From assembly GCA_951230915.1 (NCBI GenBank), contig OX579635.1, positions 42,718,001 through 42,782,000 on the forward strand: 64,000 nucleotides of DNA, read 5' to 3'. The notes beneath the pieces were generated by a model. It saw only the letters and a list, made by a program, of their open reading frames with translations. It made no database searches and was not told the DNA's origin. The translations under genes were made by a program, and so were the position numbers. Below, piece by piece: positions 25,396-38,388 of the stretch. Numbering within the stretch: position 1 is the stretch's first letter; each line of letters begins with the position of its first letter. The DNA comes from Antitrichia curtipendula (taxonomy: Eukaryota > Streptophyta > Bryopsida > Hypnales > Leucodontaceae).

Positions 25396-25766
25396 TTAGG
25401 AAAAACTAGTGCTACATGAGGTATAGAGATTACAATGGAATGGATTTGATATTTAGAACAAGGGAAGCTGTACAAACGATATGTTCCCAACAGCCGTAAT
25501 AGGAAGTACTCCAAGGTTGGATTTTGACAATGTAGGCATTCTTTTTTTCTAAGTTAATACGATGCCAACAATACAACGGTTTTTCAAGTTTTAAACTCAT
25601 TTTGCACTTGTTTTCTGGGAAGCCTGTCATGTCAAAATGTGTATTCATAAATATGTATTCATAATATTCAAAATGTTCAAAATGCTACGTTACGGGACAA
25701 GAGTCATTTCGGACTATAAAACCGAAATCTAAACTGTATCGCTTGTCCTGAAGCTGTCCAGCCAAG

Positions 25767-27832
25767 TCATATAGCCTCAATCAAGTTATCCAGATCCGCT
25801 GAGACCGATGTAGCCGATTTGGACAAACCCGATGCAGGCTTCTCCGGACTGTCGTCGTCGTCTTCAGAACTTTCTTCCTCGACTTCTTGTTCTGGAGCCT
25901 TTAGCTTGTTGTCATTGTCATGCACCTTCCTCCTCTCTTGCTTCTTCTTTTCTTCCTTCTTCATGTCTGCTTCTTTCTTCCTCTCTTCTTCTTTCTTCCT
26001 CTCTTCCAGTAATTGATTTGCTGTTGGAAACATCCGGGGCATCCGAAAACAAGCATCACTGTTAGTTTGTCTAGCTAGTCACAATGCAATTCCAACAAAC
26101 ACAAGTACAAAACAGAGGTGCTAAAGGGTGCTAATTGACAACAAAACTCTGTAAGGAACGTACTATGTTTGGCTAAGGTTGAAATGGCCGCAGCAACAGC
26201 TTCTGTATAGATACTTCCACGAGGTCGATTAGCAAGCAGAGGAAAGGGCAAAATCGGCTGATATATAGTGATTGGGGAGACGTTGTGTGTTGCCTTACCA
26301 GCTAGGGGCGAAGGACCCTTAATTTGGACCTTCGGCTTCGGGGATTTGGGAGCTGGTGATCCCTGAGCAGCGCTAGCAGCTTCTCTCTTACGCATCACAA
26401 AGGTGGACGACTCTGGAAGTGCTGGCCCTTTCTCTTTGAGAAGAGGGTTTCGGGGAGGTGTTTCTAAGACGTCAAAACCCCACGATTCCAACCACTGGGG
26501 ATCGCCTAGTTTCTTACACCGAGGACAGGTGCGAGATCCTGAAAGGAGTTCTGGCCACAAACACCAAGGGTGAAACACACAACCACAAGAATACGGTACT
26601 GCATCGTTGGAAACAAACAGTAGGGAGCAGCATGCACACGGTGCATCTAATTGAATCTGTGGCAAAACACCTACTTCCGACCACTTGTTTCCAGCAAGTT
26701 TCTTTGGCTTGATGGAATACTGCGCTGCTCTCTCCACTGCTACTTTCTTCTGCAACTGTTCTAAAGCCTGTTCGGAACTCAGGAAAATTTCGGAGGCGGT
26801 CGCAATGGTGGTTGCCATTTTTGCCGCAGAGTCCACGGCCGCCTCCAATTTGTCGTCGTTTGCAGCAATGTCCTTGCTCACTTATCGTTGTTGCTTGTCA
26901 ACAAGAGCCTTCTCTTCTAGCTCCCCCGCTTTAGCAAGGGCTTTGCTCTTTCTACGCAATTCTTCCTTCATGGAATTGAGCCGGTCGTCTTCTGTTTCCA
27001 ACTGCAGCTTACGGCCTTCTACTTTTTTGTACGCGTCCTTCAAATTAGAAAGACACTTCTCCTTACCCCGGAGGTCAATGCACTTCTTCTTCACCTCCTT
27101 CAGCAACTCATCCACCTTCTGCACGCCAGTTTCTCCACCTCCACCGTGTTCCACTCCACCATGCTCAGCAAAGTACTGACAACACTCCTTCACGATGCCC
27201 GCAAGCTGTTGCTTCAATGTTGGAGGGCCCAACTTGAGCGGATTGTTGTACGCATGATTTTGACGCTCCTCTGTCACTTTGGCAGCTGCCGCTGCCCAAT
27301 TGACCTTGTTCTTGCGTCCATTGTCTTGATGGTAAAAGACACATGCACGCAAGAACGTCTGGCTGAATGCTTTGTTGTCGGGAGAGTCGCTGTATACTCG
27401 TTGGTAAATTCTCAGGTATGCTTCCCGGGCTTGAAGGTCCCGACACTTTTCAATCAAGTACCTCGTCTTATTGGCACCTTCCCCACAAGGCCAATCGCTC
27501 TCATACATCTCTGTTGGAACCATGCTCTCCGTCACCTCTTTCAACGAACAACCCTCCTTGCAGAGTTCTACCACCCTATGAAAGAACTCCTCGTCATAAA
27601 CCGCCTTTGCTCTCCCTAACAAACACAGTGCCAACACAACTAGCCTCTCTCTCAACTCTGTTGGAATCCCTTGTAAATCAAACGGCGCATCCCACGACAA
27701 GTCTGGCGAAATTGACTCTTTCAAATGAGCTTCTGATTTCACAAGAGACTCTCGTTTACGTTCCTCTGCCTGAAGAGCGGCTTTGCCTTTGACAAGGCTT
27801 TTCGAACGACTTGCTCTATTGCCACTCGACAT
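25767..27832 (-). pseudogene. Cassette gene B, coiled-coil RING-like protein with one in-frame stop
   Basis: ATG at 27832 (MSSGNRASRSK). Exon 1 27832-26299, intron 26298-26021 (CTG|GTAAGG ... CCAACAG|C, phase 1), exon 2 26020-25767. Order of parts in the 595-codon product: basic N-terminus; a globular domain (DLQGIPTELRERL to KECCQYF) shared with gene C; a long charged coiled coil; a zinc cluster C-x2-C ... CGCVFH-x2-C ... CPRC (about 26.50-26.63 kb), a RING-like arrangement; an acidic, lysine/glutamate-rich tail (EERKKEEERKKEADMKK, SSEDDDDS). A TAA at 26882-26884 interrupts the frame inside the coiled coil (KQQR*VSKD); reading continues in the same frame, so it is a nonsense change or a misread base. 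A GTGAGC follows the stop and might act as a donor. RING-like proteins often are E3 ubiquitin ligases; that role is inference. Confidence 0.7.
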
Positions 27833-28198
27833 GTTCGAAATAGACTCAAAGAAAAGGAAAAAAAATATGAAATGCAACACAGCTTGGGCGATGGAAACAC
27901 ACTATGAAGAAGAATGAACTTGGAAACACAATACTGACAAGAAGAAGGAAGGTATAGTTTTAGGGTTCAAGGTTAGGCTGATGGCATTAATTACGCGTGA
28001 TGGCAACGCCACCCCAAGCCGTCAACAGTCTAATGGGTACACCCTAAACTCTCGGATTAGTGATAGTACATTTCAATGATGACAGGTTGCATGTGATCAT
28101 GCCTGGAACGAGGGACTGATGGGTACACACTAGAACTAGCAGGTCCACTCATAGTTAGTACATTTCGGAAGTTCAGGGTCTAGTCTTGAGTCTAGATT

Positions 28199-28313
28199 AA
28201 GGGTTAGGGTTTAGGGTTTAGGATTTAGGGTCTGCATCCTAGATTTAGAATCTAGGATCCAAGGTTTTAGGGTTTAGGGTCTACGCTTTTTGGTCTAGGA
28301 TTTAGGGTGGCAA
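28199..28313. repeat. Interstitial telomere-like TTTAGGG tract
   Basis: Degenerate GGGTTAGGGTTTAGGGTTTA-type repeats, broken by CTAGGATTTAGGGTCT variants, lie in the 883-bp spacer between divergent genes B and C. TTTAGGG is the usual plant telomere unit. A short inverted repeat (GTATCATTGAGTGTGC ... GCACACCCATTGATAC, 28362-28402) follows. Related CCCTAAA boxes occur in the introns of genes C and D. Confidence 0.75.
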
Positions 28314-28715
28314 AAAAAATGTATCATTAAATTGGGAAAGTCCCGAAATTAAAAAAAAAATGTATCATTGAGTGTGCAAGTGCTTGGCACACCCATTGAT
28401 ACAATCCCAAAGAAGAAACCGGTTTTAAAAAAGCCGTGTGACCGTATGATCAGATGTACATTGAGAGGTTCATTTATTAAACAAATGGCCCCATTTAAAA
28501 CGATTTGAGGCCCAATGCAAGTCATACATTTATTGTTGGGCCCAATTCACAGTTTCATGATTACCATACTCAAGCCCACTATTGAGAATGAGGTACATTG
28601 TTCCAACCATTCTGGTTTCATCTCAGTGTTTTCTTTTTTGAGTTTGGGCTTAGCAGCAACTCATGTAGTTTAGTGCCGAACGTATTCAGTCACAGCGGAT
28701 ATACATACATACAAC

Positions 28716-30607
28716 ATGGGGAGACAACCCCATCGTGCTTGTGTTCTCAATAGGAGGAAAGGGCGGGACCCAGGAACATCCCCCGACTTTGCAAATATAC
28801 AATCAGTCGAGAGCGTAGAGGATGACCCTCCGCATAGCTTTGCAAGACTTGTGGATGATGAATTCCAGGAGCCAATTCCAATGGATGGAATTCCGGAAGA
28901 CCTCAAGCACCAGCTGGTCGCTGTTGCTCCCGAGCTCCAAGGTCGTCATGGTGTATACGACGCGCGGTTCTTCACCATTGTCGTGGGGCTATGCCCCCGC
29001 GACATTCAAGTAGACCAGGTGTTGCAGCACACGCCAGTTACTGACAACGAGATCTTATTAAAATGGAAGACACGGTCAGATCCGTATCGGTTTCCAATGA
29101 ACTTGTGTGTTGACAACAAGCAAGCGGCACAGTTCTGGGAACAGCACAGGCTCGTGTATGGAGGCCAGCCCGACAACGAAGCATTCTCTTGAGGTTCTTA
29201 CAAGCTTGCTTCGACACATGTGTGCACAAACTTGAGGTCGATTGGGTGGCAGAGGCAATCAAAAGGCGCAACACGCGAATGGATCAAAAGAAGCACAACC
29301 GCCACAAATTGGGACCTGTGGCAATTCGAGAGCAACTTGCCACCTTGTGCACCATCGCCCATAGTTACACCGCGACTTCTTCTGGCAACAGAAGCTCGAC
29401 AAAAAATTCGTGTGCCCATAAAGGTTCCAACACAGTAGCGCATGCGGAATCAGAATTGCACGATCTCATCAAGCTTCGTGATCAAGCATTAAGTGCACAC
29501 GATAACCTCTTGTTGGCATTGATGGAATCAAAGGAGGCACTTGCTACTTGTGGCCAAGACCAAGAAGAATTGCAGGAGCAGTATGGCACCATGATGGCCG
29601 CGGCACTGGAGCTGAAACACAAAGGCAACCAGGTGTTGTCAACGGAGAAGTTGGTGGCCACTAGGGAGATGTTGGAGAAATTGATCAAAATGGCGGACAC
29701 AAAAGACAAGGCAAAAGCATCAATACAAGCTATTGAAGGTGAGCAGCTGGTTCTATCTTTAAGGTCTGTCAACTACTCCAACAATGCTGTTGCGACAGCC
29801 GAGGAGAAGTTACGGAAGGTGAAAAGAGCTTTTTTGGTGCTGCGACTGCAGGCTCCATTCGTGTACCCAACAGGCAAGTCTGTCCCTCCCATGTGGAGAA
29901 CAGAACCCAAGTTGTGTGCGGGCTGTATGAAACACGGATTTGTAGCGCGTGCTGTGATCATTGCATCTTGTGGTTGTGAATTTCACCCAGTGTGCATCAA
30001 CATATTGTTGGCCAAGCATAAACACAGTTGCCCACGTTGCGAGGAAAAGTTCAGTGGAGTTTGGATGGCTCAGTTTGGATATCCTCTTACACCCCGCATG
30101 GAGGAGGACATTTCCAACATGACTACAAGGTTGGAGGTAGAAGCTGTGGCAAATTTAGGTGAGTTGATTTGAATAACATTACCGTTTGCTTGCTTCTATG
30201 TTTTACTGTTGATTTGTCCTAAACCCTGAGTGTCCAATAAATGTCTTGCAGCCAATAAGGCAATTGTTCAAGATATCGTGGTCCACGAGGACAGTGAAGA
30301 TGTGATGATGGGGGAGAATAGCGCTACGCCAAGAAGTAGAGGGACAATTCCATCGTCCACAGTTGAAGGCGGAAATGTGGAACCGGGCCCCAGCCGGATA
30401 CCAACAACGAGAAGCTCGCCGGCAGTTTCAACCACCATTGCTATATCACTGAATTCACCGACGTGTGCCAACTTTCGCCTATTTCCAGATGGCGCGTCAG
30501 CCTCATCACAGAGCGTTTCCACCCCTGTGGCACTATGTGATTTTAATGTTACTGTTGGACAGGATGGGGCGATTTCCATCAACAGGAATCCTTCTACAAT
30601 GTCCTAA
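28716..30607 (+). pseudogene. Cassette gene C, RING-like paralogue of gene B, one-base frameshift
   Basis: ATG at 28716 (MGRQPHRACVLNRRKGR). Exon 1 28716-30158, intron 30159-30251 (TTTAG|GTGAGT ... TTGCAG|CC, phase 1), exon 2 30252-30607. It matches gene B along its length: GIPEDLKHQL against GIPTELRERL, PDNEAFS then LRFLQAC against PDNKAFSQTFLRAC, KLGPVAIREQLA against KLGPPTLKQQLA, a coiled coil, then C-x2-C ... CGCEFH-x2-C ... CPRC (about 29.92-30.04 kb). Both genes have their intron in the same phase with the next exon starting Ala-Asn. One nucleotide is missing at about 29188-29190, breaking the frame exactly inside the conserved AFS motif; no other lesion is seen. Exon 2 is Ser/Thr/Pro-rich and differs from B. 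The pair is divergent, so a shared promoter region is possible. Confidence 0.7.
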
Positions 30608-30910
30608 ATTTTGGAAGAGACACGGGATGATTATTTATAGATAGCACTGTATGGCAAGGATTAGTACATAGTACTTGACAGTTGTACTCGTATTCTACTT
30701 GTACATGTAGTTGCTAAGAACTTGGTATCCATTTTTGAGTCATGCAAAGTTGTGAACATGTGAAGTCTTAAGCACCTAAAACCCAAACTTTACTGTAAAT
30801 GCCACTGATGTATCTTCTTTTTTGTTGCTCTTACGTGCCTATACAAATGTATGTTGGTTTTAAGTAAGTCTAGCAATACAGCCAGGTCCCTAAATCGTTG
30901 GTAAATCGCG

Positions 30911-32279
30911 TCATTGTTCGTCAGAACTCTCCACGTTGCCAACATCATTCGTGTTTAGGTTTGCCACATCAGTGGCACTATCTTCCACAACCTCAGTTTC
31001 AAGTGCTCTCACCCAAGCTTTGCCTACTCGCTTTCTATCTTCCCTCCACCTCCTAGCTGCATCCATCGCATTCGAAGCATTATAGGCCATCCTCTTCTTG
31101 TGCAGCGTTGCCGCCATGTTAGCATCAGCTTCTATGTCTCTCATATTGCATGCGTCCCGCACTCGTTCTTGCTTTGCAAATCTGTGTTGTATGTTTTTGT
31201 ACCAATGTTGGTACTGCTGAACGATGGCACTTGTTTTATCTTTAGTGCCACCATGCTGAGTGTGGTGCTGATTAGCAGACTTCGCTGCATGATGTGATTT
31301 TTCCATACCTTGGTTGTTCCAAACAGCTAGGCTCCCGTATGTTTCCACATACCAAGGACCATGCCGCACAAGGTTATGCTGCAAGACAATAATAAAATAA
31401 ATTAGTCACACATACTCGCACAACATCCAAATCCATCACACCCTAAACACGTTACTTAGGCACTTCCCAAATAGGACATACATCATTTTGGTAGCACTAG
31501 CAAGGATGTTGGCAACGTCCGTAAACCCTAAACTTACCATATAATGAGTGACATGGTCTTCCCCGAAGCACTTCACGTAAAGGTGCCCCCAACTCTCAAT
31601 TTTCCCCTTGAAGGTGTCGATTTGCTCTTGATTCAAGGATAGGCCCACCAAATAGGTAAAGATTGTTTCCAGCGCCTTCCACATTTCTACCCTGTCCAAG
31701 TATTGTCTACCTTGATTGAGTGTGTTGTTTTCTGAGCGCAAGACGTCCTTCCATACTCGATCTTGTCCTGACCAAGTTGATGGTTGGAACATCCTAGCTG
31801 CAGTAACGCCACTAAGGGAGGGTTTGATGGGAATACTGTTGGAAACGCCACTGAGCGCTGTGTCTTTCATTATGCGGACGTTGCCACCGTGAAGTCCAGC
31901 TGCTGACAACGTCTTCTCCATATTTTCTATGGCAACTTGTTGTCGGGCCTCATTCTCCATGTTCCAAATGAACATGAAGTGCAAGTGAAGAATCTTCTCA
32001 ATCATCCTCGTTAAGGCATGTAATGTGCAAATATGTACCCTCTCAAGAGGTATCGATAGAATTGGTTTCCATCGTGATTCTCCATCAATGGACATTGGTT
32101 TAGATGTGACATTGCCAACAAATAGACCTCCATGCCATGTATGTTTCCTTCTCCTAGCCTCCGAAGTAGCTTCTGCCGCTGTTCCAACCACTGATTTGGT
32201 CCACTGTTGGTTACAGTAAATGCAGGAATGAACGGCATTGGCTCCATGCTTCAGCCCATACAAACATTTGATTGTCTTC
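30911..32279 (-). pseudogene. Cassette gene D, 3' part: DDE-transposase-like core
   Basis: Continues gene D from the other side of the CACTA element. Exons 32279-31538 and 31378-30911, intron with CATTATATG|GTAAGT donor and TTGCAG|CATAAC acceptor, phase 0; both exons are free of stops. Landmarks: across the insertion HLSADM-KTIKCLYG (second candidate catalytic Asp), then C-x2-C (HSCIYCNQQW), ICTLHALTRMIEKILHLH, and in the last exon QGMEKSHHAAK, whose Glu is a candidate third acidic residue. The tail is basic then acidic. The pattern Asp, about 35-residue Cys pair, long helical insert, WxxxGxExxH resembles RNase-H-fold DDE transposases with a long insertion domain (RAG1/Transib-like topology) and, from memory, an uncharacterised protein family common in cnidarian genomes. 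No superfamily can be assigned with certainty. Confidence 0.6.
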
Positions 32280-32304
32280 CACTATAAGAAACTCGTGTTT
32301 TTTT

Positions 32305-33789
32305 GGACATGAGGCATTAGACATGGAGTGTCAAAAGTTGAACACAGTGTGTCGATGGAGACGTCTGCGTGTCTGGAAGACGGTTTTCCATTTCTGACAT
32401 ATCTTAATGGATGTTGCAGCGGACAAGCCGAGATTGAGGTGGTAACCACTTCGAGCTTGCTTGATGTGAAGTTTTCTTCAGACATGCTTCAAGACAGAAG
32501 CATGTCCGGAGTAGTGTCTGTAAAAATATGAACTGCCACGTCAACAAGGTTGACCTTTTTTCATCGACTGTAAAATCATTTTTTTGGATTTTTTAAAATT
32601 AAATTGGCTGCCCGACAGGGAAAAACTGGGGCCGGGCAGTGCCCGTGCTTGAAAAAATCTAAAGAAGTTGACATGGCAGATGACGTGGCAGCATATCGGG
32701 AAATTGACTACATGGCAATTTTTGGTGCTGGCGTGGCACAGCCACGTCAGCCCGGATTTAAAAAATGCATATTTATGGCATTTGTGTTCCTCCTATCGTT
32801 GTTTCCTCAGACGTCATGACGCTTGTTTAGATGTCTGTCAAGACATAGTAGCCTCAGTCCGGACGTCTCTTGCGGTGTCATGAGTTGCCCGGAGACTTCT
32901 GTACAAGGAGTATGATGTTCATGTGGGTGTTTGGAGTAACCTTTACATGTCTGCTTAGATGTCGTGATGTAACGTCACTTGCCCTAGAGGACATCTATGC
33001 GATAGTACAGACGTCTGTCGTAACGTCTTTACATTTCCGGGGACTTCTGGGCTAACACTATGCTGTTCACAATTATGTTTGCAGTTTCTGCAAATGTCTT
33101 CAGAGACGTCTATTTTATTTTGACATCTCTAAGGAAATCTAGCATTGTATTCTTTCCGTTGCGTTGATGTCCTCCAGTTGGCTAGTGAAGAGTAAGCAGG
33201 TTGAACAGCGAATACGGAAATACTTCTCCACAATGGCATTATCCATTCACATTACCTTATACAGGACTTGCTTTTCAATGCATGACCATCTTATTCATTT
33301 CATTTGTATGCAACACACGATGAGCACTTCAAGAATCGTATGCATAGTCTATTTCCAAACTATTATAATGAAGAACATGCATTGATGAGGACAGCTTACT
33401 CATTCCCAATGAACACATCAACTACAATGTATCTTGTTGTATGCCCTTCCCACAAAATCATTGTGAGGAAAAAAAGAAAGCATTTCCGAACACAAGGACT
33501 ACGAAAGTGGAAATGCACCAAACATTTTGGTGCACATCCGTTTAAACATTACATACAGAAATTGTTAGATGTTCAGTCTACAAACAACGCTCTCCTCAAT
33601 ATGTAGGCACTCCTACAGAGAATGGACGGCTAACAGTAGCGATGACTGGGAACTTCGATATTCATCCCGAAATTGGACAGCGAGACCCATGACGGACGTC
33701 ACTACGGACAGTGCACACCATGTCCCTCACGTCGTCATCAACGTCTTTCCGCTGTTTGTGACATAATTGTGAAGGTAGAGAAGCCGGTG
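32305..33789. repeat. Left subterminal region of the CACTA element, GACGTC-rich
   Basis: No gene. AGACGTC, GGACGTC and variants occur repeatedly (for example near 32358, 32809, 32856, 33013, 33105, 33694), in both orientations, often as TAGATGTC or GACATC. In En/Spm elements, TnpA binds short subterminal repeats; here the repeated hexamer probably has that role (inference). Confidence 0.65.
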
Positions 33790-36700
33790 CTATCCTTCGT
33801 CCTCTGACATGGCATTGTTGTCTGCTACATCGCTCAAGTCTTCCACGTCTTCCCTTGGACGTCGTATTGGCTCCGTTTCTCTTGCCAGTGGTTGCAGCGC
33901 CACAAAGTCAGCATCGTTACGCAGTACAAGCATCTCTGGCAGGACGTCCGCATTGTGCTGTGCCATACGTCTCCCGCAAACATCTGTGCGGCACACCACC
34001 TTCCACCCAGGACGATGTGGATCATCCGAGAAAAAAACTTGTTGGCAATGTAGAGGAAAAGCAAATGAATCGGCATGGACCCGCCCATCCATTTGATTGA
34101 AATTTGCAGCGCTGAAGCCGTATTGGTCTCTCTCTATGCTTGGTTGCCTGGCTTCCCGTGTCCCCCGTACCCAATCACATAAGAGCACTGTGACGCAATG
34201 GTTCCTGTAATCCAGAACCAATATTTCTTCAATGTACCCCACATACTCCTCTGTGGCTTCCAACGGCCTTCCGTTCCGAAGTCCCCATCGAAGTTGACGG
34301 GAAAAACTTGCTACCACAGCTGAGTCCCGTGTGACCAAGCTTCCCTCACAACTGCAGACGCAAAAGTGCTTTCCATGACAGTACATTTGACGGTGTGATG
34401 TTGCATCTCGCTGTGGAGGTTGTTTGTACTGGACGACATCGTGTTCCATGTGACGTCCAGAACGTTCAGCTTCTGTCACTACAGACGTCAACCAACCCGC
34501 AAAAGATGGCAGATCATTGAGTTCTGCTGGATATCGAACAGGTCTTCTGGGATTTGACCGCCTACATTGCTGACGAAAGACCTCCCGCTGCTCCCATCTC
34601 TGAGTCCGTGCGTCAATGTACTCCCTACGCAATGAAAATTAAAAGATCTAGTCATTTGGCTAAAATGTTGCATATCACTTTCCTTGGTATTCAGGCTAAC
34701 CAAAAAAATGGAGAAGTATGTGTACGAGCTTCTGACTTCTTGTAGTGGACACTAAAGACAAGCAAATGGTACTCACTGCCTCCAAGTCTCCAAGCATGGT
34801 GCATTGTCGATGACGAATGCATGGGCGTGCTTACGCACTTCATTTGACAATCGTCGTGGTTGAGGTGCCCTAGAATGTATCACTTCATCCGTCATGATGG
34901 CGTCCTCTTCAGCATCCCACACTCGTTCAGACGTCCCTTCATAATCTTTCATATACTCTGTGCAGAAGCCAAGTGTGTCTTCATTTCGATATCCTTCAGC
35001 TATGCTACCTTCCGGATGTGCGTACGTGCGAACATAATCCTTCAATGTCTTCATGTACCGCTCAATAGGATACATCCATCGACAATGCACCGGGCCACAA
35101 ATAAATAACTGCTCCACAAGATGCACTGGCAGGTGTGTCATAATGTTCAAGAAAGTTGTAGGAAACTCCTTTTCCAACAGACAAGTTGCCATAATTACAT
35201 TATGCATGACAGTGTCCTTGTCTGTCTCCTTCACTTCCTTGTCGCAGAGTCTTTGGGACACTCTGCTGATTTTTATTATAGCCAGCCGCACATTGTCATC
35301 TAAAATGTTTCGAACAGCCACCGGTAAAATCTACATCAACATAGATGACGAGGGGTTAGTTCACTGTCCGTCTTGACATTTAAATAGACATTTAATGACG
35401 CGACTAGACATTGAATGGGACGTCTAAAACAGCAGCAACGGCACTGCGTGCCTCAAAATGTCTTCCATTTGGCACTGTTGTGTCCGGAAAAGCTCGGCAT
35501 ACGATTTTTGTACCACCAAAGAAGACGCTACAGTGCACTGTGGGCTACTGCACTGGCTTCAATGATGTCCGACACAGCACGTCCCCGCCGCACAGGCACT
35601 TTGACAGCGACGTATACATGTTCTAATGCAGCACTTGGAAATTACCGTTCAAGCTATGAAGAAGGACATGCGGTACATCAGCATTTGCAGGAAGACACAG
35701 CTTTCCTTGTAAAGCATACTGAAGATGCGATGTAAACATGTTAACATTGTAAGCGATAGCTTCGCCATGCGATATGTCCGATATTTCAGTCCAGGCATGA
35801 GCATGACCTTCTGCTATTGGGATTACCTTCATAAGGACATATTACGAATGCTGCTCGGGTCTATGTGGCTTACCTGTTGCATGAGCACGTGATAGTCGTG
35901 CGTTTTCATGTATTGCAGTTTTCCATCCTTGAATCGTTTTTGAATTGCACTGACGTAGTTTGTGGGTGTCCGTATGTTGCTCACTATAGTAATAAACTCC
36001 ACTCGTTCCTGCGCCGACAGGACGTACGGTGCATGCGGCATGTGGAAATCATCATTGCGTCGCCTTGGCGCTTGCAACCAGGTTTCCTCACGGATTCCAA
36101 GTTCTTGAGCGTCCACACGACTCCCTGGGGTATCAGTCATTGACAGCAATGTCTTCACAATGTTCTCACACAAATTCTTCTCACAGTGCATGGCGTCCAG
36201 TATGTGTCGTTCCAGAAGATGCTGTTGAAGGAAAGTAAAAAAATGTCAGAAGGGGATACTTTCTGAGCACAAACTGTTGTCTGAGATGTCTCCCTAGACA
36301 CAATAATGTCTACATTGACATCCGAATCACACATCGGGTCTTACAAGGACGTCTACATAGACGTCAAACATGACGCATCCCTTTACTCACTGTCAACTGA
36401 CAACCAAAGTATTGAGTGGCCGTGCAGCATGCACAGTCAAAAGACCCAATACAATAGTGTATAACATAGATAATTACATTTGGAGGGAAGCATGAAACTT
36501 TCAGTATAACCTACGACATGGACATCCACGTTTCAGACATTGACAAGACTGCCCAAAGAGAGAAAGGATGCATACTCACCTCCCAATACGCTAGTTCGTA
36601 GAAGGCTGACAGGCGTTTCACACCTGTACAATGCACAGGGTCGTCTTTGGCGTCCTCTTTTCCACCAAGGTCGAGATAGACTTGCCGCCATGCAGCGTAA

Positions 36701-38388
36701 CGAATAATGTCCTGACCAGTCATTGTCCGAGGCCTCGCACGCAACTCAGGACGTCCGTTGAAACGCCGGTTTCGGCAATACGGGTGTTGCCGATTCAAAT
36801 ACCTTCGGATGCCTCCATACACTATTTTCGAACCTCGTGTACTACGGTTGGCAAGAACATCACCTGTCCTTGCTAGTCTAGACTCCGTTTCAGGACCACA
36901 ACAAGGACACCCCTTGTATCCTTTGCAGCATAGGCCTGAGATGAGACCGTACGCTGGGAAATCAGAAATGGTCCACATCAATAGCCCTCGCATGATAAAA
37001 CGGCGTTCTCTTTCGGGTCTTGAAAAATCTTGGGCCACTACACCTTCCCACAACTGGAGAAGCTCGCGGAGCAAAGGTCTGATAAAAACATCAATGTTTT
37101 TGGATGTCGGTGACTGCTTCCCTGAAATTAAGATGCATAGCGAAATGAAGAACTTCTTTGTCACAAACCATGGCTCAAAGTTATAAATGAGTATGAAAAT
37201 GGGCCACGTTGACCAGTTTGTGTTGTTCAACTTGAAAGGATTGACGCCATCCAATGCAAGTGCCATACGCAAGTTCCTGCTCTCAGCTCCAAAGTTGTCA
37301 AAGAGAACGTCGCGGTCGACATGTTTCCAAGCAGGACTGTCCACCACTGACCTCATGACGCCATCTTTGCTGACATGCTTTGTCCAACCCCTCAGCATCA
37401 CTGCAATTTCAGAAGACCGAAACATACGCCTCAACCTTGGTATTAGTGGGAAGTGTCGTATCACCTTCGCTGGTATAGAAGTGGAACCTTGCGCCCAACG
37501 CGCACTTCCACACTTGGGGTACACATTCAAATCAGCATGCTCCTCTTCATATAGAACGCAGCCGTATGGACAAGCATGGATATTATTGTATTGCAAGCCC
37601 AAGTTCCTTATGAGCTTTCTTGCCTCATAATGACTATTGGGCAGCTTGTTGTCTGAAGGAAGCAAATCTGATGATAAGTAATGTAAGAGTTCGTCCGTGA
37701 ACTTGTTGCTTACACGGAAGACAACACACATGTTCATGATGATGATGGTGGCAGACAGAATACTGGACGTCACACCTGAGTACACTGCCGTTGTTGCGTG
37801 CTGAAAAAGACGTTCCATGTCATCTACGTTGTCCGAGTCAACATCAACTTCGACGTCTTCAGGAGCATTGTCTGCTGCCATTGATTCGGTGTGTATGGCA
37901 TCACTGCGGTCGAGGGCCTGGAGCAATTGCCTTTGCACGTTGTGTTGTGCATCAAGCGTCGGGTCAGACTCCGGATGCGCAGCCCCTTCGCTGTCATGCG
38001 CAGCATCTGGTCCCCCTCCGTCATCCTGAAGAGGAACATGGACATCTTCTACGTTCGCCTCTGCGTCTATGATGTCGTCATCATATGCAAGATCTTCCAC
38101 CCAAATGCCATTTGGAGGATAACCATCAGGAGGGTCACCCCCTATCATGGACTTCGTGAGAAAGGCATCTTTGCCCACCTCGCTGTGATGCTTCCTGATA
38201 ACATCAATTTTTTTGCGCCGTGCTCCATGACAATTCTTGCAAGGACAAGGATACTTCCTCAAATTCAACTCCGTGACCACCCTCAACTCAGTCTGCAAAA
38301 TCAAGTCTCCAACTAGAATGTGACGAAGCACACGTCCGTGTCTGTTGATGCGGATACGGGTGCCCCGTCTCGCATCTGAGGCACGCAT
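33790..38388 (-). CDS. CACTA transposase (TNP2 type), apparently intact
   Basis: Four exons with consistent GT-AG sites and phases: 38388-36580, 36221-35874, 35330-34777, 34624-33790, giving about 1181 residues without a stop. Exon 1 has a transposase-associated zinc motif (YPCPCKNCHG, about residues 43-52), an acidic linker, then the TNP2 core: CPYGC...YPKCG, the segment KNIDVFIRPLLRELLQLWEG, WTISDFPAYGLISG and CPCC. Exon 2 continues with HILDAMHCEKNLCENI and KTHDYHVLMQQ, exon 3 has the DUF4218 block (EKEFPTTFLNIMTHLPVHL, GPVHCRWMYPIERYMKTLK, PEGSIAEGY), exon 4 a DUF4216-like block (YVGYIEEILVLDY, QQVFFSDDP) and an acidic tail. It would cut and paste the element by recognising the CACTA termini. 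I chose the ATG at 38388; the frame is open slightly further upstream (to 38415), where an extra exon may join. Confidence 0.9.
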
